A stretch of 13,509 nt of DNA from PALSA-505 sp035308365 (GTDB lineage Bacteria > Actinomycetota > Actinomycetes > Streptosporangiales > Streptosporangiaceae), in the NCBI GenBank assembly GCA_035308365.1, contig DATGGU010000208.1, positions 1 through 13,509 of the forward strand, read 5' to 3'. Shown in pieces: positions 6,754 through 11,577 of the stretch. The notes beneath the pieces are model-generated. The model was not told where the DNA came from. It saw only the letters and a program-made list of their open reading frames with translations, and did no database searches. Position numbers and translations under genes: made by a program. The first letter of the stretch is position 1. Every line of letters starts with the position of its first letter.

Positions 6754-6779
6754 CCCGAACCCATGATCGTGGGTTCGGG
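6754..6779. terminator. Strong hairpin, probable terminator
   Basis: CCCGAACCCA (6754-6763) and TGGGTTCGGG (6770-6779) form a perfect 10-bp stem with a six-base loop. No U-run follows, which is common for actinobacterial terminators. It sits 30 bases from the first tRNA-derived repeat and would insulate the cassette array from the left flank. Confidence 0.65.
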
Positions 6780-6808
6780 GTGTCCTCGATGTCTTGCGGC
6801 ATCACGAC

Positions 6809-6851
6809 GGAGCGGGCGAAGGTAATCGCACCCTCATGACCAGCTTGGAAG
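6809..6851 (-). repeat. tRNA-Gly(TCC) 3'-half repeat, copy A (att-like core)
   Basis: On the minus strand it reads anticodon loop CTTCCAA, stem GCTGG, variable TCAT, T-arm, then acceptor strand CGCCCGC. Two bases differ from copy B (C-to-A and T-to-G on the minus strand, within the T-arm), and the terminal CCA is CCG. There is no 5' half, so this is not a gene. Shared with 7728-7770, 8507-8549 and 9365-9407. Confidence 0.9.
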
Positions 6852-6914
6852 ATCGGTGGAGGGTCAGTCTGTCTGACCTGCGGGAGCGAGGGTCCTGGTC
6901 ACCGGCTGGCGAGT

Positions 6915-6973
6915 CCCCGTGAGTGACCGTGATTTACCGTTGGTCACCGTGGCGTGTGGCACGTGTGTGGCAC
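6915..6973. repeat. Putative integrase arm region A
   Basis: CCCCGTGAGTGACCGTGA (6915-6932, exactly shared with 7828-7845) is followed by two direct copies of GTGTGGCAC at 6954-6962 and 6965-6973, an 11-bp period. The pair starts 103 bases from the end of core copy A. Copies B and D have the same layout. A tyrosine-recombinase arm function is inferred. Confidence 0.55.
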
Positions 6974-7050
6974 GCAGTGAATCCGTCATTACCAGGTCGC
7001 AGGTCCAGGTGTGCGACGATGGATAGTGCCGGGGCATAGAGGAGGTACCC

Positions 7051-7242
7051 ATGAGCGTGGCAGGCTTCGCGGAGCCCGGACATAGCTCGTATACCGCTGC
7101 CTTGGATGAGCAGGCGCAGCGCAAGGGTGTGCACCCGATCGCCTCGGTGGATGAGCTTCGCGCCGATCTTTTCGAGACGGACGAGGAACTGGATGAGTTC
7201 CTGGCCGATCTCAGCACGTTCCGGCATGAGCACATGGCGTAA
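7051..7242 (+). CDS. Putative VapB-like antitoxin (cassette 1)
   Basis: The 63-residue product has AGGAGG five bases before ATG 7051, a strong ribosome site. The C-terminal half is acidic and helical (SVDELRADLFETDEELDEFLADLSTFRHEHMA), as expected for the toxin-wrapping tail of an antitoxin. I cannot see a clear AbrB, RHH or Phd DNA-binding fold in the N-terminal half (SVAGFAEPGHSSYTAALDEQ), so it is not a standard VapB. The stop is three bases before the GTG of the PIN-domain gene, which implies one operon and translational coupling. The antitoxin role is inferred from gene order, size and the partner. It presumably inhibits the nuclease and may or may not regulate the operon. Confidence 0.75.
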   Translation: MSVAGFAEPGHSSYTAALDEQAQRKGVHPIASVDELRADLFETDEELDEFLADLSTFRHEHMA

Positions 7243-7245
7243 GTT

Positions 7246-7647
7246 GTGGGCCGGGTCGTTCTTGATACCGACATCGCCTCTCTGAGTTACAAGGGCCGAT
7301 TGCCTGCGCTCGTTGCGGAACGCCTGGTTGGTCATGAGATTTGTGTGAGTTTCGTGACCGTGGGCGAGCTGGCAAGGTGGGCTGAGAAGCGCCATTGGGG
7401 CCTGCGGGCGCGCGGTGAACTGATGCGCTGGCTCAGGACCGTGATCGTGCTGCCCTACGACGAGCAGGTGGCGTGGAAATGGGGTCAGCTCAGTGTCGTG
7501 TCTGAACGCCGTGGCCGTGCACGGCCCATCAACGACACTTGGATCGCCGCCTGCTGTCTTGTCGCAGGTCTGCCGTTGGCGACGCTCAACCATAAGGACT
7601 TCATCGACTTCGCTGAGAACGATGGCCTACAGATGATCATCCCGTGA
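7246..7647 (+). CDS. vapC: VapC-type PIN-domain ribonuclease toxin (cassette 1)
   Basis: The 133-residue product has the full PIN-domain acidic set: D7 in 'VVLDTDIASL', E41 in 'VTVGELARW', D97 in 'INDTWIAACCLVAGLPLATLN', and D118 in 'HKDFIDF'. These residues bind the metal ion used to cut RNA; VapC toxins commonly cut tRNA or rRNA. The start is GTG 7246, three bases after the antitoxin stop, and no ATG fits better. The length is typical (about 130-140). All catalytic residues are present, so the toxin should be active and kept in check by the small protein upstream. The gene ends 80 bases before repeat copy B. Confidence 0.93.
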   Translation: MGRVVLDTDIASLSYKGRLPALVAERLVGHEICVSFVTVGELARWAEKRHWGLRARGELMRWLRTVIVLPYDEQVAWKWGQLSVVSERRGRARPINDTWIAACCLVAGLPLATLNHKDFIDFAENDGLQMIIP

Positions 7648-7727
7648 CCATGTGGCATGTGCCAGGCTGGTAGTGTTGCCGCGACTCTCCGCTGAGGACA
7701 GAAAAGCGCCCTGACCTGGTCTTTCAT

Positions 7728-7770
7728 GGAGCGGGCGAAGGGAATCGAACCCTCATGACCAGCTTGGAAG
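7728..7770 (-). repeat. tRNA-Gly(TCC) 3'-half repeat, copy B (att-like core)
   Basis: This copy is the best match to a real tRNA-Gly 3' half. The minus strand shows loop CTTCCAA with anticodon TCC, stem GCTGG, T-arm GAGGG-TTCGATT-CCCTT, acceptor CGCCCGC, discriminator T and encoded CCA. Similarity to a tRNA continues only a few bases into the 5' anticodon stem (AGCC), then stops, so no functional tRNA is encoded. Confidence 0.92.
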
Positions 7771-7827
7771 GCTTCGGACACCAGACCGCTGACGGGCGGT
7801 CCCGCAGGTCAGGGTGCATGCGGCTGT

Positions 7828-7888
7828 CCCCGTGAGTGACCGTGAGTCCCCCTTGTTCACCACCCTGACGGGCACGCAACGGGCACGC
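7828..7888. repeat. Putative integrase arm region B
   Basis: CCCCGTGAGTGACCGTGA (7828-7845) is identical to 6915-6932. It is followed by ACGGGCACGC at 7868-7877 and again at 7879-7888, an 11-bp period. The pair starts 98 bases from the end of core copy B, the same geometry as region A. Confidence 0.55.
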
Positions 7889-7905
7889 CGTGCGGTCTAT
7901 GGCAC

Positions 7906-8223
7906 TTAGCGGAGACCCAGGACGGTCGTCAGGGCTTCGTCGATACCCCATTGCTGTTCGGGAGTGACCCGGCCGACCAGGTTGCCAAGCCGTCCGGCGT
8001 CGATGGCGCCAACTTGTTCGACCAGGACCCGGGTAGTCTCGCCGAGCAACTCGATCTCGGGGCGGAATGATGCCGCTCTGGCGCTGTGAGACGTGGGCGC
8101 GACCAGCACCACCGAACGTGGCAACAGCTCGTTCGCTTGGACGATTACTCCGTACCGGCGGCCACGCTGCTCGTGGCCTGTTCCGCGTGGCGGCCGGAAT
8201 TCGTGGATGTCACCCCGCAGCAC
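7906..8223 (-). CDS. mazF: MazF/PemK-type mRNA interferase toxin (cassette 2)
   Basis: I chose GTG 8223 because the protein then starts 'VLRGDIHEFRPPRGTGHEQRGRRYGVIVQ', the standard MazF opening; the longer frame adds unrelated residues. The 105-residue length matches the family. Conserved elements are RGDI at the N-terminus, the G-x-E-Q-x-G-x-R-x-G-V-I-V strand-loop, 'VLVAPTSHSARAASFRPEIEL', and 'VEQVGAIDAGRLGNLVGRV' near the C-terminus. MazF toxins are endoribonucleases that cut mRNA at short motifs, independently of the ribosome. The start lies inside the antitoxin gene (14-base overlap), with GGAG eight bases before it, so translation is coupled. The end lies 17 bases from arm region B. 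Confidence 0.9.
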   Translation of the reverse strand: MLRGDIHEFRPPRGTGHEQRGRRYGVIVQANELLPRSVVLVAPTSHSARAASFRPEIELLGETTRVLVEQVGAIDAGRLGNLVGRVTPEQQWGIDEALTTVLGLR

Positions 8224-8449
8224 GCATGCTCTCCATGAGGGCGGCGACCTCAAGCATCTCGCGCCGGTCGTCCTCGTCGGCCTCAAGGGCCGCGACTTCA
8301 GCGGCGAGGGCGGCCTTGCGTTGTAGCAGGGCAGCACTGTCGAGAATCGCGCGGCGGATAGCCTCAGATCTGCTGAGGCCGGTCGCTTCAAGCTGTGCTA
8401 GTGCTCGCAGAGCTTCGGGATCGAGACGCACACTGATAGCTGAAGTCAC
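8210..8449 (-). CDS. Ribbon-helix-helix antitoxin, MazE-like (cassette 2)
   Basis: The 79-residue product starts at GTG 8449. Residues 5-10 (ISVRLD) form the DNA-reading beta strand of a CopG/Arc-type ribbon-helix-helix, followed by helix ALRALAQLEATG and the second helix LSRSEAIRRAILDSAAL. The rest is a charged helix (LQRKAALAAEVAALEADEDDRREMLEVAALMESMR) expected to bind MazF. RHH antitoxins paired with MazF are well known in actinobacteria. No classic ribosome site precedes the GTG; a TACAGT box lies just upstream, so the message may be nearly leaderless. A 21-bp palindrome at 8458-8478, a likely operator, covers this promoter and fits autorepression by antitoxin dimers. Confidence 0.9.
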   Translation of the reverse strand: MTSAISVRLDPEALRALAQLEATGLSRSEAIRRAILDSAALLQRKAALAAEVAALEADEDDRREMLEVAALMESMRAAG

Positions 8450-8457
8450 GGCAGTAC

Positions 8458-8478
8458 TGTATCACGATTCGTCATACA
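8458..8478 (-). promoter_or_regulatory. Palindromic operator in the mazE-mazF promoter
   Basis: Inverted arms TGTAT-C-ACGA and TCGT-C-ATACA are centred on one T. Eighteen of 21 positions obey two-fold symmetry. The site lies eight bases upstream of the antitoxin GTG and covers a TACAGT -10-like box on the minus strand. Position and symmetry suit binding by the ribbon-helix-helix antitoxin. Confidence 0.65.
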
Positions 8479-8506
8479 AACGATAGAGTCCGGACGCCGT
8501 TGCATG

Positions 8507-8549
8507 GGAGCGGGCGAAGGCAATCGAACCCTCATGAGCAGCTTGGAAG
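8507..8549 (-). repeat. tRNA-Gly(TCC) 3'-half repeat, copy C (att-like core)
   Basis: Matches copy B except for two substitutions: one next to the T-stem (AAGGC for AAGGG on the plus strand) and one at the base of the anticodon stem (AGC for ACC). Unlike A, B and D, it has no shared block or paired 11-bp repeat on its right side; the cassette 3 gene ends 62 bases away. Confidence 0.9.
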
Positions 8550-8611
8550 GTGTATGACGCACAGCCGTTACGGCGGCTGACCTGGCAACTCCCGCCTGTA
8601 AGTCGGGTTTG

Positions 8612-8869
8612 TTAGCTGGCGAGTGCCCGCTCGACCAAGGCGCGGTAGTCGTCGACGAGGCCGGGCAGGAGCTTGAGATGGACGATCGTGCCGTCGCCTG
8701 CTGGGGTGAGGTCGATCACCTGGCATATGGCGGCGGCGTCTTCGTCACCGGCGACTACGAGGCTGCCGGGCTTGATCTGGCTGGGATCGCGGGCCTCATC
8801 GAGGAAGGTCCAGACGTAGCCAGTCTCGTCTTCGTCGTTGAGGTCGGCGGTGATGTCCACGTGGTACAT
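8612..8869 (-). CDS. Small acidic protein of unknown function, second gene of cassette 3
   Basis: ATG 8869 is preferred: AGGAG lies about nine bases upstream and the start follows the upstream stop by one base (TGA-G-ATG), so translation is coupled. The 85-residue product is acidic at the N-terminus: 'MYHVDITADLNDEDETGYVWTFLDEA', then a beta-rich middle 'DPSQIKPGSLVVAGDEDAAAICQVIDL' and 'TIVHLKLLPGLVDDYRALVERAL'. I do not recognise a named domain. I recall similar small proteins from actinobacteria, paired with a gene like its neighbour. Its size, acidity, coupling and location in an array of toxin-antitoxin cassettes suggest an antitoxin or immunity-like role, but nothing in the sequence proves this. 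Confidence 0.8.
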   Translation of the reverse strand: MYHVDITADLNDEDETGYVWTFLDEARDPSQIKPGSLVVAGDEDAAAICQVIDLTPAGDGTIVHLKLLPGLVDDYRALVERALAS

Positions 8870-8870
8870 C

Positions 8871-9299
8871 TCAGCTCTCCTCTCGCCAGACCGCACTTCT
8901 AGCGTACTGGGGATTGGGCTGTGGGGCACCGAGGGCGGTGAGCAGCTGGGTCAGCTCTTGATCGTCGGCGCGGTGGAGGTGGATGGTGAAGTGTGGCCGT
9001 TGCCCAGTGGCGAGCAGCCCGAACCCGTGCTCGGCCAGCCGGGCGACGGTGGGCAGGTAGATGGTGCGGAAGCTGGTGAACCGGCGGCGGAGCAGCTCGT
9101 CAAGCGGTATGTCGAGGACTGCGAAGACGGAGATGCCCAGCAGCGGCTGACCGTCCAGGGACCAGGCGCGTGCTGTGCGCTGTGCATGGCTTCGCAGTTT
9201 GTCCGGGGTATCACGGCCTCCCCGGATAACCAGTGTCGCGGTGCTGGGCGGTCGCTCAGCTCGCAACCGTGACCGCTGCTCGATCCGTTCACCAGGCAT
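8871..9299 (-). CDS. Protein of unknown function, first gene of cassette 3
   Basis: The 142-residue product starts at ATG 9299 with only a weak TGGCGG ahead of it. Visible blocks: 'TATLVIRGG' (20-28), 'GISVFAVLD' (55-63), 'FRTIYLPTVARLAEHGFGLLATGQ' (76-99) and 'PHFTIHL' (101-107), alternating beta strands and helices. The single H-F-T-I-H does not give the two H-x-T/S motifs of 2H phosphoesterases, so I do not assign that fold. I recall related actinobacterial hypothetical proteins with the same R-G-G, G-I-S-V-F and P-H-F blocks. It is followed after one base by the small acidic gene, forming a two-gene operon. By analogy with the neighbouring cassettes it may be the toxin or effector of an uncharacterised pair. 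Confidence 0.82.
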   Translation of the reverse strand: MPGERIEQRSRLRAERPPSTATLVIRGGRDTPDKLRSHAQRTARAWSLDGQPLLGISVFAVLDIPLDELLRRRFTSFRTIYLPTVARLAEHGFGLLATGQRPHFTIHLHRADDQELTQLLTALGAPQPNPQYARSAVWREES

Positions 9300-9364
9300 C
9301 CGCCAAGGTTATCGTCGATCGCTTACGCGCTCGATTTCAATGCCCTCACATGCAGTGAGTGGTG

Positions 9365-9407
9365 AGAGCGGGCGAAGGGAATCGAACCCTCATGACCAGC
9401 TTGGAAG
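9365..9407 (-). repeat. tRNA-Gly(TCC) 3'-half repeat, copy D (att-like core)
   Basis: Identical to copy B over the T-arm and anticodon arm, differing at the acceptor tip (AGAG for GGAG on the plus strand). On its right side the tRNA similarity ends directly after the anticodon loop. The next bases, GATCGGT, are shared with copy A, so A and D have the same junction. Confidence 0.92.
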
Positions 9408-9470
9408 ATCGGTTTGGTAACCCCCCTCGTGACCTGGGCATACGTTGGTCCTGCTAGGAGCGGGCCGACT

Positions 9471-9530
9471 GTCCGTGAGTGACCCTGATTGTCCATCGCT
9501 CTCTCTGGTGTGTGGCCCATGTGTGGCCCA
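9471..9530. repeat. Putative integrase arm region D
   Basis: GTCCGTGAGTGACCCTGATT (9471-9490), near-identical to the blocks beside copies A and B, is followed by GTGTGGCCCA at 9510-9519 and 9521-9530, an 11-bp period. The pair starts 103 bases from the end of core copy D, matching the other two sites. Confidence 0.55.
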
Positions 9531-9557
9531 CGGTTACCAGCTACCAGCAAGATCACC

Positions 9558-9587
9558 GTCAACCAGTTCTTGACGCTTAATTGTCAA
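9558..9587. promoter_or_regulatory. Cluster of GTCAA/TTGAC half-sites
   Basis: GTCAA (9558-9562), TTGAC (9570-9574) and GTCAA (9583-9587) alternate within 30 bases. The same half-sites form the TTGAC-A-GTCAA palindrome ahead of the GntR gene (11370-11380). It may be a second operator for that regulator; this is inference. Confidence 0.3.
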
Positions 9588-9678
9588 CCGACTGCCGCAT
9601 CTTGGTCTGACAGCACCGGAACGAGCAAGATCGATTTGAGCCCGTTCCCTCGATAGGTGCCACTGGGTTTCGCCGTGG

Positions 9679-9754
9679 AAGATCAGAGGCAAGGGTGACG
9701 CGCAGCGTCATCGCGTGCGACGCGACCGGAGGGAGCGCCCTTGCCTGTGATCTT
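9679..9754. repeat. Cloverleaf-like fold: 17-bp outer stem enclosing two hairpins
   Basis: The outer arms 9679-9695 and 9738-9754 pair over 17 positions with one mismatch. Inside are two perfect 6-bp hairpins: TGACGC-GCA-GCGTCA (9696-9710) and TCGCGT-GCG-ACGCGA (9711-9725), directly adjacent, then a 12-base linker. The first has a three-base GCA loop closed by C-G, a very stable DNA hairpin type known from Streptomyces telomere palindromes. It could be a structured RNA or a DNA site used in recombination or replication. Confidence 0.75.
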
Positions 9755-10071
9755 TGCGCGGCGAAAGGATGCCTAGCGCGAGGGGGCGGGCGGTTGCGTC
9801 GGCAGGCGTGCCAGCCCGCGAGACGGCGAGCTGCCCGCCACGGCGGGTCAGCGGCCAGCGGTGCGGGGCAGCCGCCGCGTCCGCAGGGCCACCGTCCGAA
9901 GGACGCGGCAACGCTGCCGCCCCGGCCACGGTGGGACGCCTCCCTGCCCCAGCCCGGGCGGCGGGCTGCTGCGCCGGTCCGGCGCGCGGGTGACGGCGGG
10001 CCTGCGCCTGGCGCGGCGGGGAGCCCGCCCGGCTGGCGCCGCAGGCGCCCTTGAAGCCGTAGAGAAAGTTC
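9755..10071. other. Gene-free, very GC-rich structured stretch
   Basis: Several frames are open on both strands, but all translate to low-complexity Ala/Arg/Pro/Gly sequence without domain patterns, as expected for very GC-rich non-coding DNA. Hairpins include GCCGCGTCC (9874-9882) with GGACGCGGC (9901-9909), a GCGCCG-GTC-CGGCGC hairpin near 9975, and GAGAA-AG-TTCTC just before the HIT gene stop. With 9679-9754 this may be one long structured RNA or a replication or transfer site. I found no recognisable RNA family. Confidence 0.45.
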
Positions 10072-10548
10072 TCACAGGGCATGGGCAAGCAGCTCGCGGA
10101 GCGCTCGCGCGTCTGACCAAAGCTGATCTTCCGGTACCTTCGCCTCTGGCTGCTTCGCGGACAATGGAAATGGCTCGCCAGGACGTGGGTCGTCGATAAA
10201 TCGGGGAATCAAGTGTGTATGCAGATGAGGAAGAGAGTTCCCCAAAGTCTCGTAGTTCATCTTGAGAGGCTTGTACATCTCTATCAGCGTCCGAGCCACG
10301 GTCAAGACCTCAGACCAGTAGCCTGACGCCTCCGTGCCGTTCAGCTCGGTCGGCTCGGTGACGTGACGGCCTCGCCAGATAACTACTGTGTATCCACGCT
10401 GCACGTCTGCGCGCTGCAAATAGGCGTCGGTGTAATTCCCTGCATGAATCCGTACCCCATAGCGATCGGCGTCAGGTCGTTCGTTGCCGCACATCTCACA
10501 GCCGATGCCGTGAGTCAGCTCGTCCCAATTACGCGGCCACTCAGTCAT
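10072..10548 (-). CDS. HIT-domain protein
   Basis: The 158-residue product carries the histidine triad H108-L-H110-T-H112 in 'LPHLHTHLIPRF'. H110 is the expected catalytic nucleophile of nucleotide hydrolases and transferases of the HIT superfamily. C17-E-M-C20 near the N-terminus resembles the zinc-binding C-x2-C of many HIT proteins. Strand 'GYTVVIWRGRHVTEPTEL' and helix 'YWSEVLTVARTLIEMYKPLKMNYETLGN' complete the fold. The substrate is likely a nucleotide or nucleotide adduct, not identifiable from sequence. ATG 10548 lies eight bases inside the end of the GntR gene, so the two are translationally coupled. Phosphohydrolase-type genes next to GntR regulators occur on actinomycete integrative elements such as pSAM2 (Nudix Pif), which suggests a role in element maintenance. 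Confidence 0.88.
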   Translation of the reverse strand: MTEWPRNWDELTHGIGCEMCGNERPDADRYGVRIHAGNYTDAYLQRADVQRGYTVVIWRGRHVTEPTELNGTEASGYWSEVLTVARTLIEMYKPLKMNYETLGNSLPHLHTHLIPRFIDDPRPGEPFPLSAKQPEAKVPEDQLWSDARALRELLAHAL

Positions 10549-11314
10549 TTAGCGGTGCTCCATCCGGTTCGGACCACTCGAACGCGAACTCGTGCCGATC
10601 GGCAGCGTAGAGGTCGTCGGCAACCTGCAAGGTCCGTCCTTCGGCGTCGTAGTCGATGTGGAACATCCGGACTACTGGCACGCCAGGAGCAAGCTCTAGC
10701 ATTGTTACTTCATCCGGTGTCGGCATCCGCGCCTGGAGTAGTTCCATGCCTCGGGCGAAGCGATGGCCCAACTGCTCAATGAGGTTGTCCGGCCCTTCAG
10801 GCAAGGCATCTGGTGATTCCAGCCGGGTACCCTCAGCCACCCACAGCGGGTAATAGCTGGTCGATATTACGGCAGGTTCACCATTCAGCAATTGCAGCCG
10901 CTTCCGGATCACAGCTTCTTGGCCAGCCTCTGAGCCCAGCCAAACGGCTACATCTTTCGGCACTGGGCCTCGGCCGACCATGAGCATCTGCCGTGATGGC
11001 ACCTGTCCTTGCTCGACCGCCTCCGTGTCAAACTCTGGCTTGCCGGAATCTCGGTGTGACGCATGACGACGTATGGAAGATACTCGTCGCAACGGTGGGC
11101 GGTTACGCACGGTTCGTCCGCGCGTTGAGTGGACTACGATCAATCCCTCTTGCTCCAGGGCCTTCAGCGCAGCTCGTGCGGTCTGACGGCTGACGCCGTA
11201 CCGCTGTGCCAGCTCTGGCTCAGAAGGCAGCAGGGCACCCGGTCCATAAGTCCCGTCGCTGATTCTCCGGCGAAGGTCGTTGGTGATCTGGTGTGTTATC
11301 GGTGCCGATGGCAT
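10541..11314 (-). CDS. GntR-family (HutC/UTRA subfamily) transcriptional regulator
   Basis: ATG 11314 is preferred: AGGA lies six bases upstream and the 257-residue product begins 'MPSAPITHQITNDLRRRISDG', the normal GntR opening. The frame stays open to 11380, but the extra residues are not typical. The winged helix spans about 5-72, with 'LLPSEPELAQRYGVSRQTARAALKALEQEGLI' as the helix-turn-helix signature. About 100-245 is a UTRA ligand-binding domain (VIRKRLQLLNGEPAVISTSYYP ... VVRMFHIDYDAEGRTLQVAD). Such regulators usually repress their own operon until a small ligand binds. Integrative elements like pSAM2 encode a GntR repressor (KorSA), so it may control the element. An inverted repeat at 11358-11380 is the likely autoregulatory operator. 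The 3' end overlaps the HIT gene by eight bases. Confidence 0.92.
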   Translation of the reverse strand: MPSAPITHQITNDLRRRISDGTYGPGALLPSEPELAQRYGVSRQTARAALKALEQEGLIVVHSTRGRTVRNRPPLRRVSSIRRHASHRDSGKPEFDTEAVEQGQVPSRQMLMVGRGPVPKDVAVWLGSEAGQEAVIRKRLQLLNGEPAVISTSYYPLWVAEGTRLESPDALPEGPDNLIEQLGHRFARGMELLQARMPTPDEVTMLELAPGVPVVRMFHIDYDAEGRTLQVADDLYAADRHEFAFEWSEPDGAPLND

Positions 11315-11357
11315 ACCTGTTCCTACCTCTCTGTCGATCAAGCCTACACTACGGACC

Positions 11358-11380
11358 TGACTGTGTGACTTGACAGTCAA
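11358..11380 (-). promoter_or_regulatory. Probable operator of the GntR-HIT operon
   Basis: TGACTGT (11358-11364) and ACAGTCA (11373-11379) are perfect inverted arms eight bases apart. Inside the right part, TTGAC-A-GTCAA (11370-11380) is a second, tighter palindrome. It lies 44-66 bases upstream of the GntR ATG, where the promoter must be; TTGACT on the minus strand could serve as a -35 box. Autoregulation by the GntR protein is inferred. Confidence 0.55.
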
Positions 11381-11424
11381 ATCCGACTAGCCTACGGTGG
11401 AGGTAGCGAACCTTCTCATGAGTA

Positions 11425-11454
11425 AGGCCCCGACGGTGGCACCCGTCAGGGCCT
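11425..11454 (-). terminator. Hairpin, probable terminator
   Basis: AGGCCCCGACGG (11425-11436) and CCGTCAGGGCCT (11443-11454) form a 12-bp stem with one mismatch and a six-base loop. With the next hairpin it separates the unknown 555-residue gene from the GntR promoter, both on the minus strand. Confidence 0.65.
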
Positions 11455-11456
11455 AG

Positions 11457-11471
11457 GGCACCTTCGGTGCC
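11457..11471 (-). terminator. Second hairpin of a tandem terminator
   Basis: GGCACC-TTC-GGTGCC is a perfect 6-bp stem with a three-base loop, two bases from the larger hairpin. On the minus strand it comes first after the 555-residue gene. Confidence 0.5.
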
Positions 11472-11577
11472 AGGGTTTGGACGTTAGTCCCGAGTTTCAC
11501 ACCGGGTGATGGCCTTGAGGTGGGTTGTGGGCATGCCAGATTACGTCCGGGCGGCGGGCGCGGATCGTGATGTGTGG

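Noticed and set aside
6420..6839. 139-residue open frame on the plus strand
   Set aside because: It starts inside the 21-bp palindrome and ends in the tRNA-derived repeat, with no ribosome site and an Arg/Pro/His-rich, domain-free product.
8871..9299. 2'-5' RNA ligase / 2H phosphoesterase assignment
   Set aside because: Only one H-x-T-like motif is present; the fold needs two.
6809..9407. Four tRNA genes
   Set aside because: Each copy has only the 3' half (anticodon loop to acceptor end). The 5' acceptor, D-arm and 5' anticodon stem are absent on the adjoining side, so none can fold as a tRNA.
9679..10090. Group II intron or its domain V (a GTGCG sequence near 9714 and a GAGAA-AG-TTCTC hairpin near 10062)
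   Set aside because: No reverse transcriptase gene, no convincing AGC/GUU-type domain V stem, and the GTGCG lies inside a hairpin that pairs locally.
9695..10120. Open frames on both strands
   Set aside because: All give low-complexity Ala/Arg/Pro/Gly products without ribosome sites; open frames are expected by chance in such GC-rich DNA.
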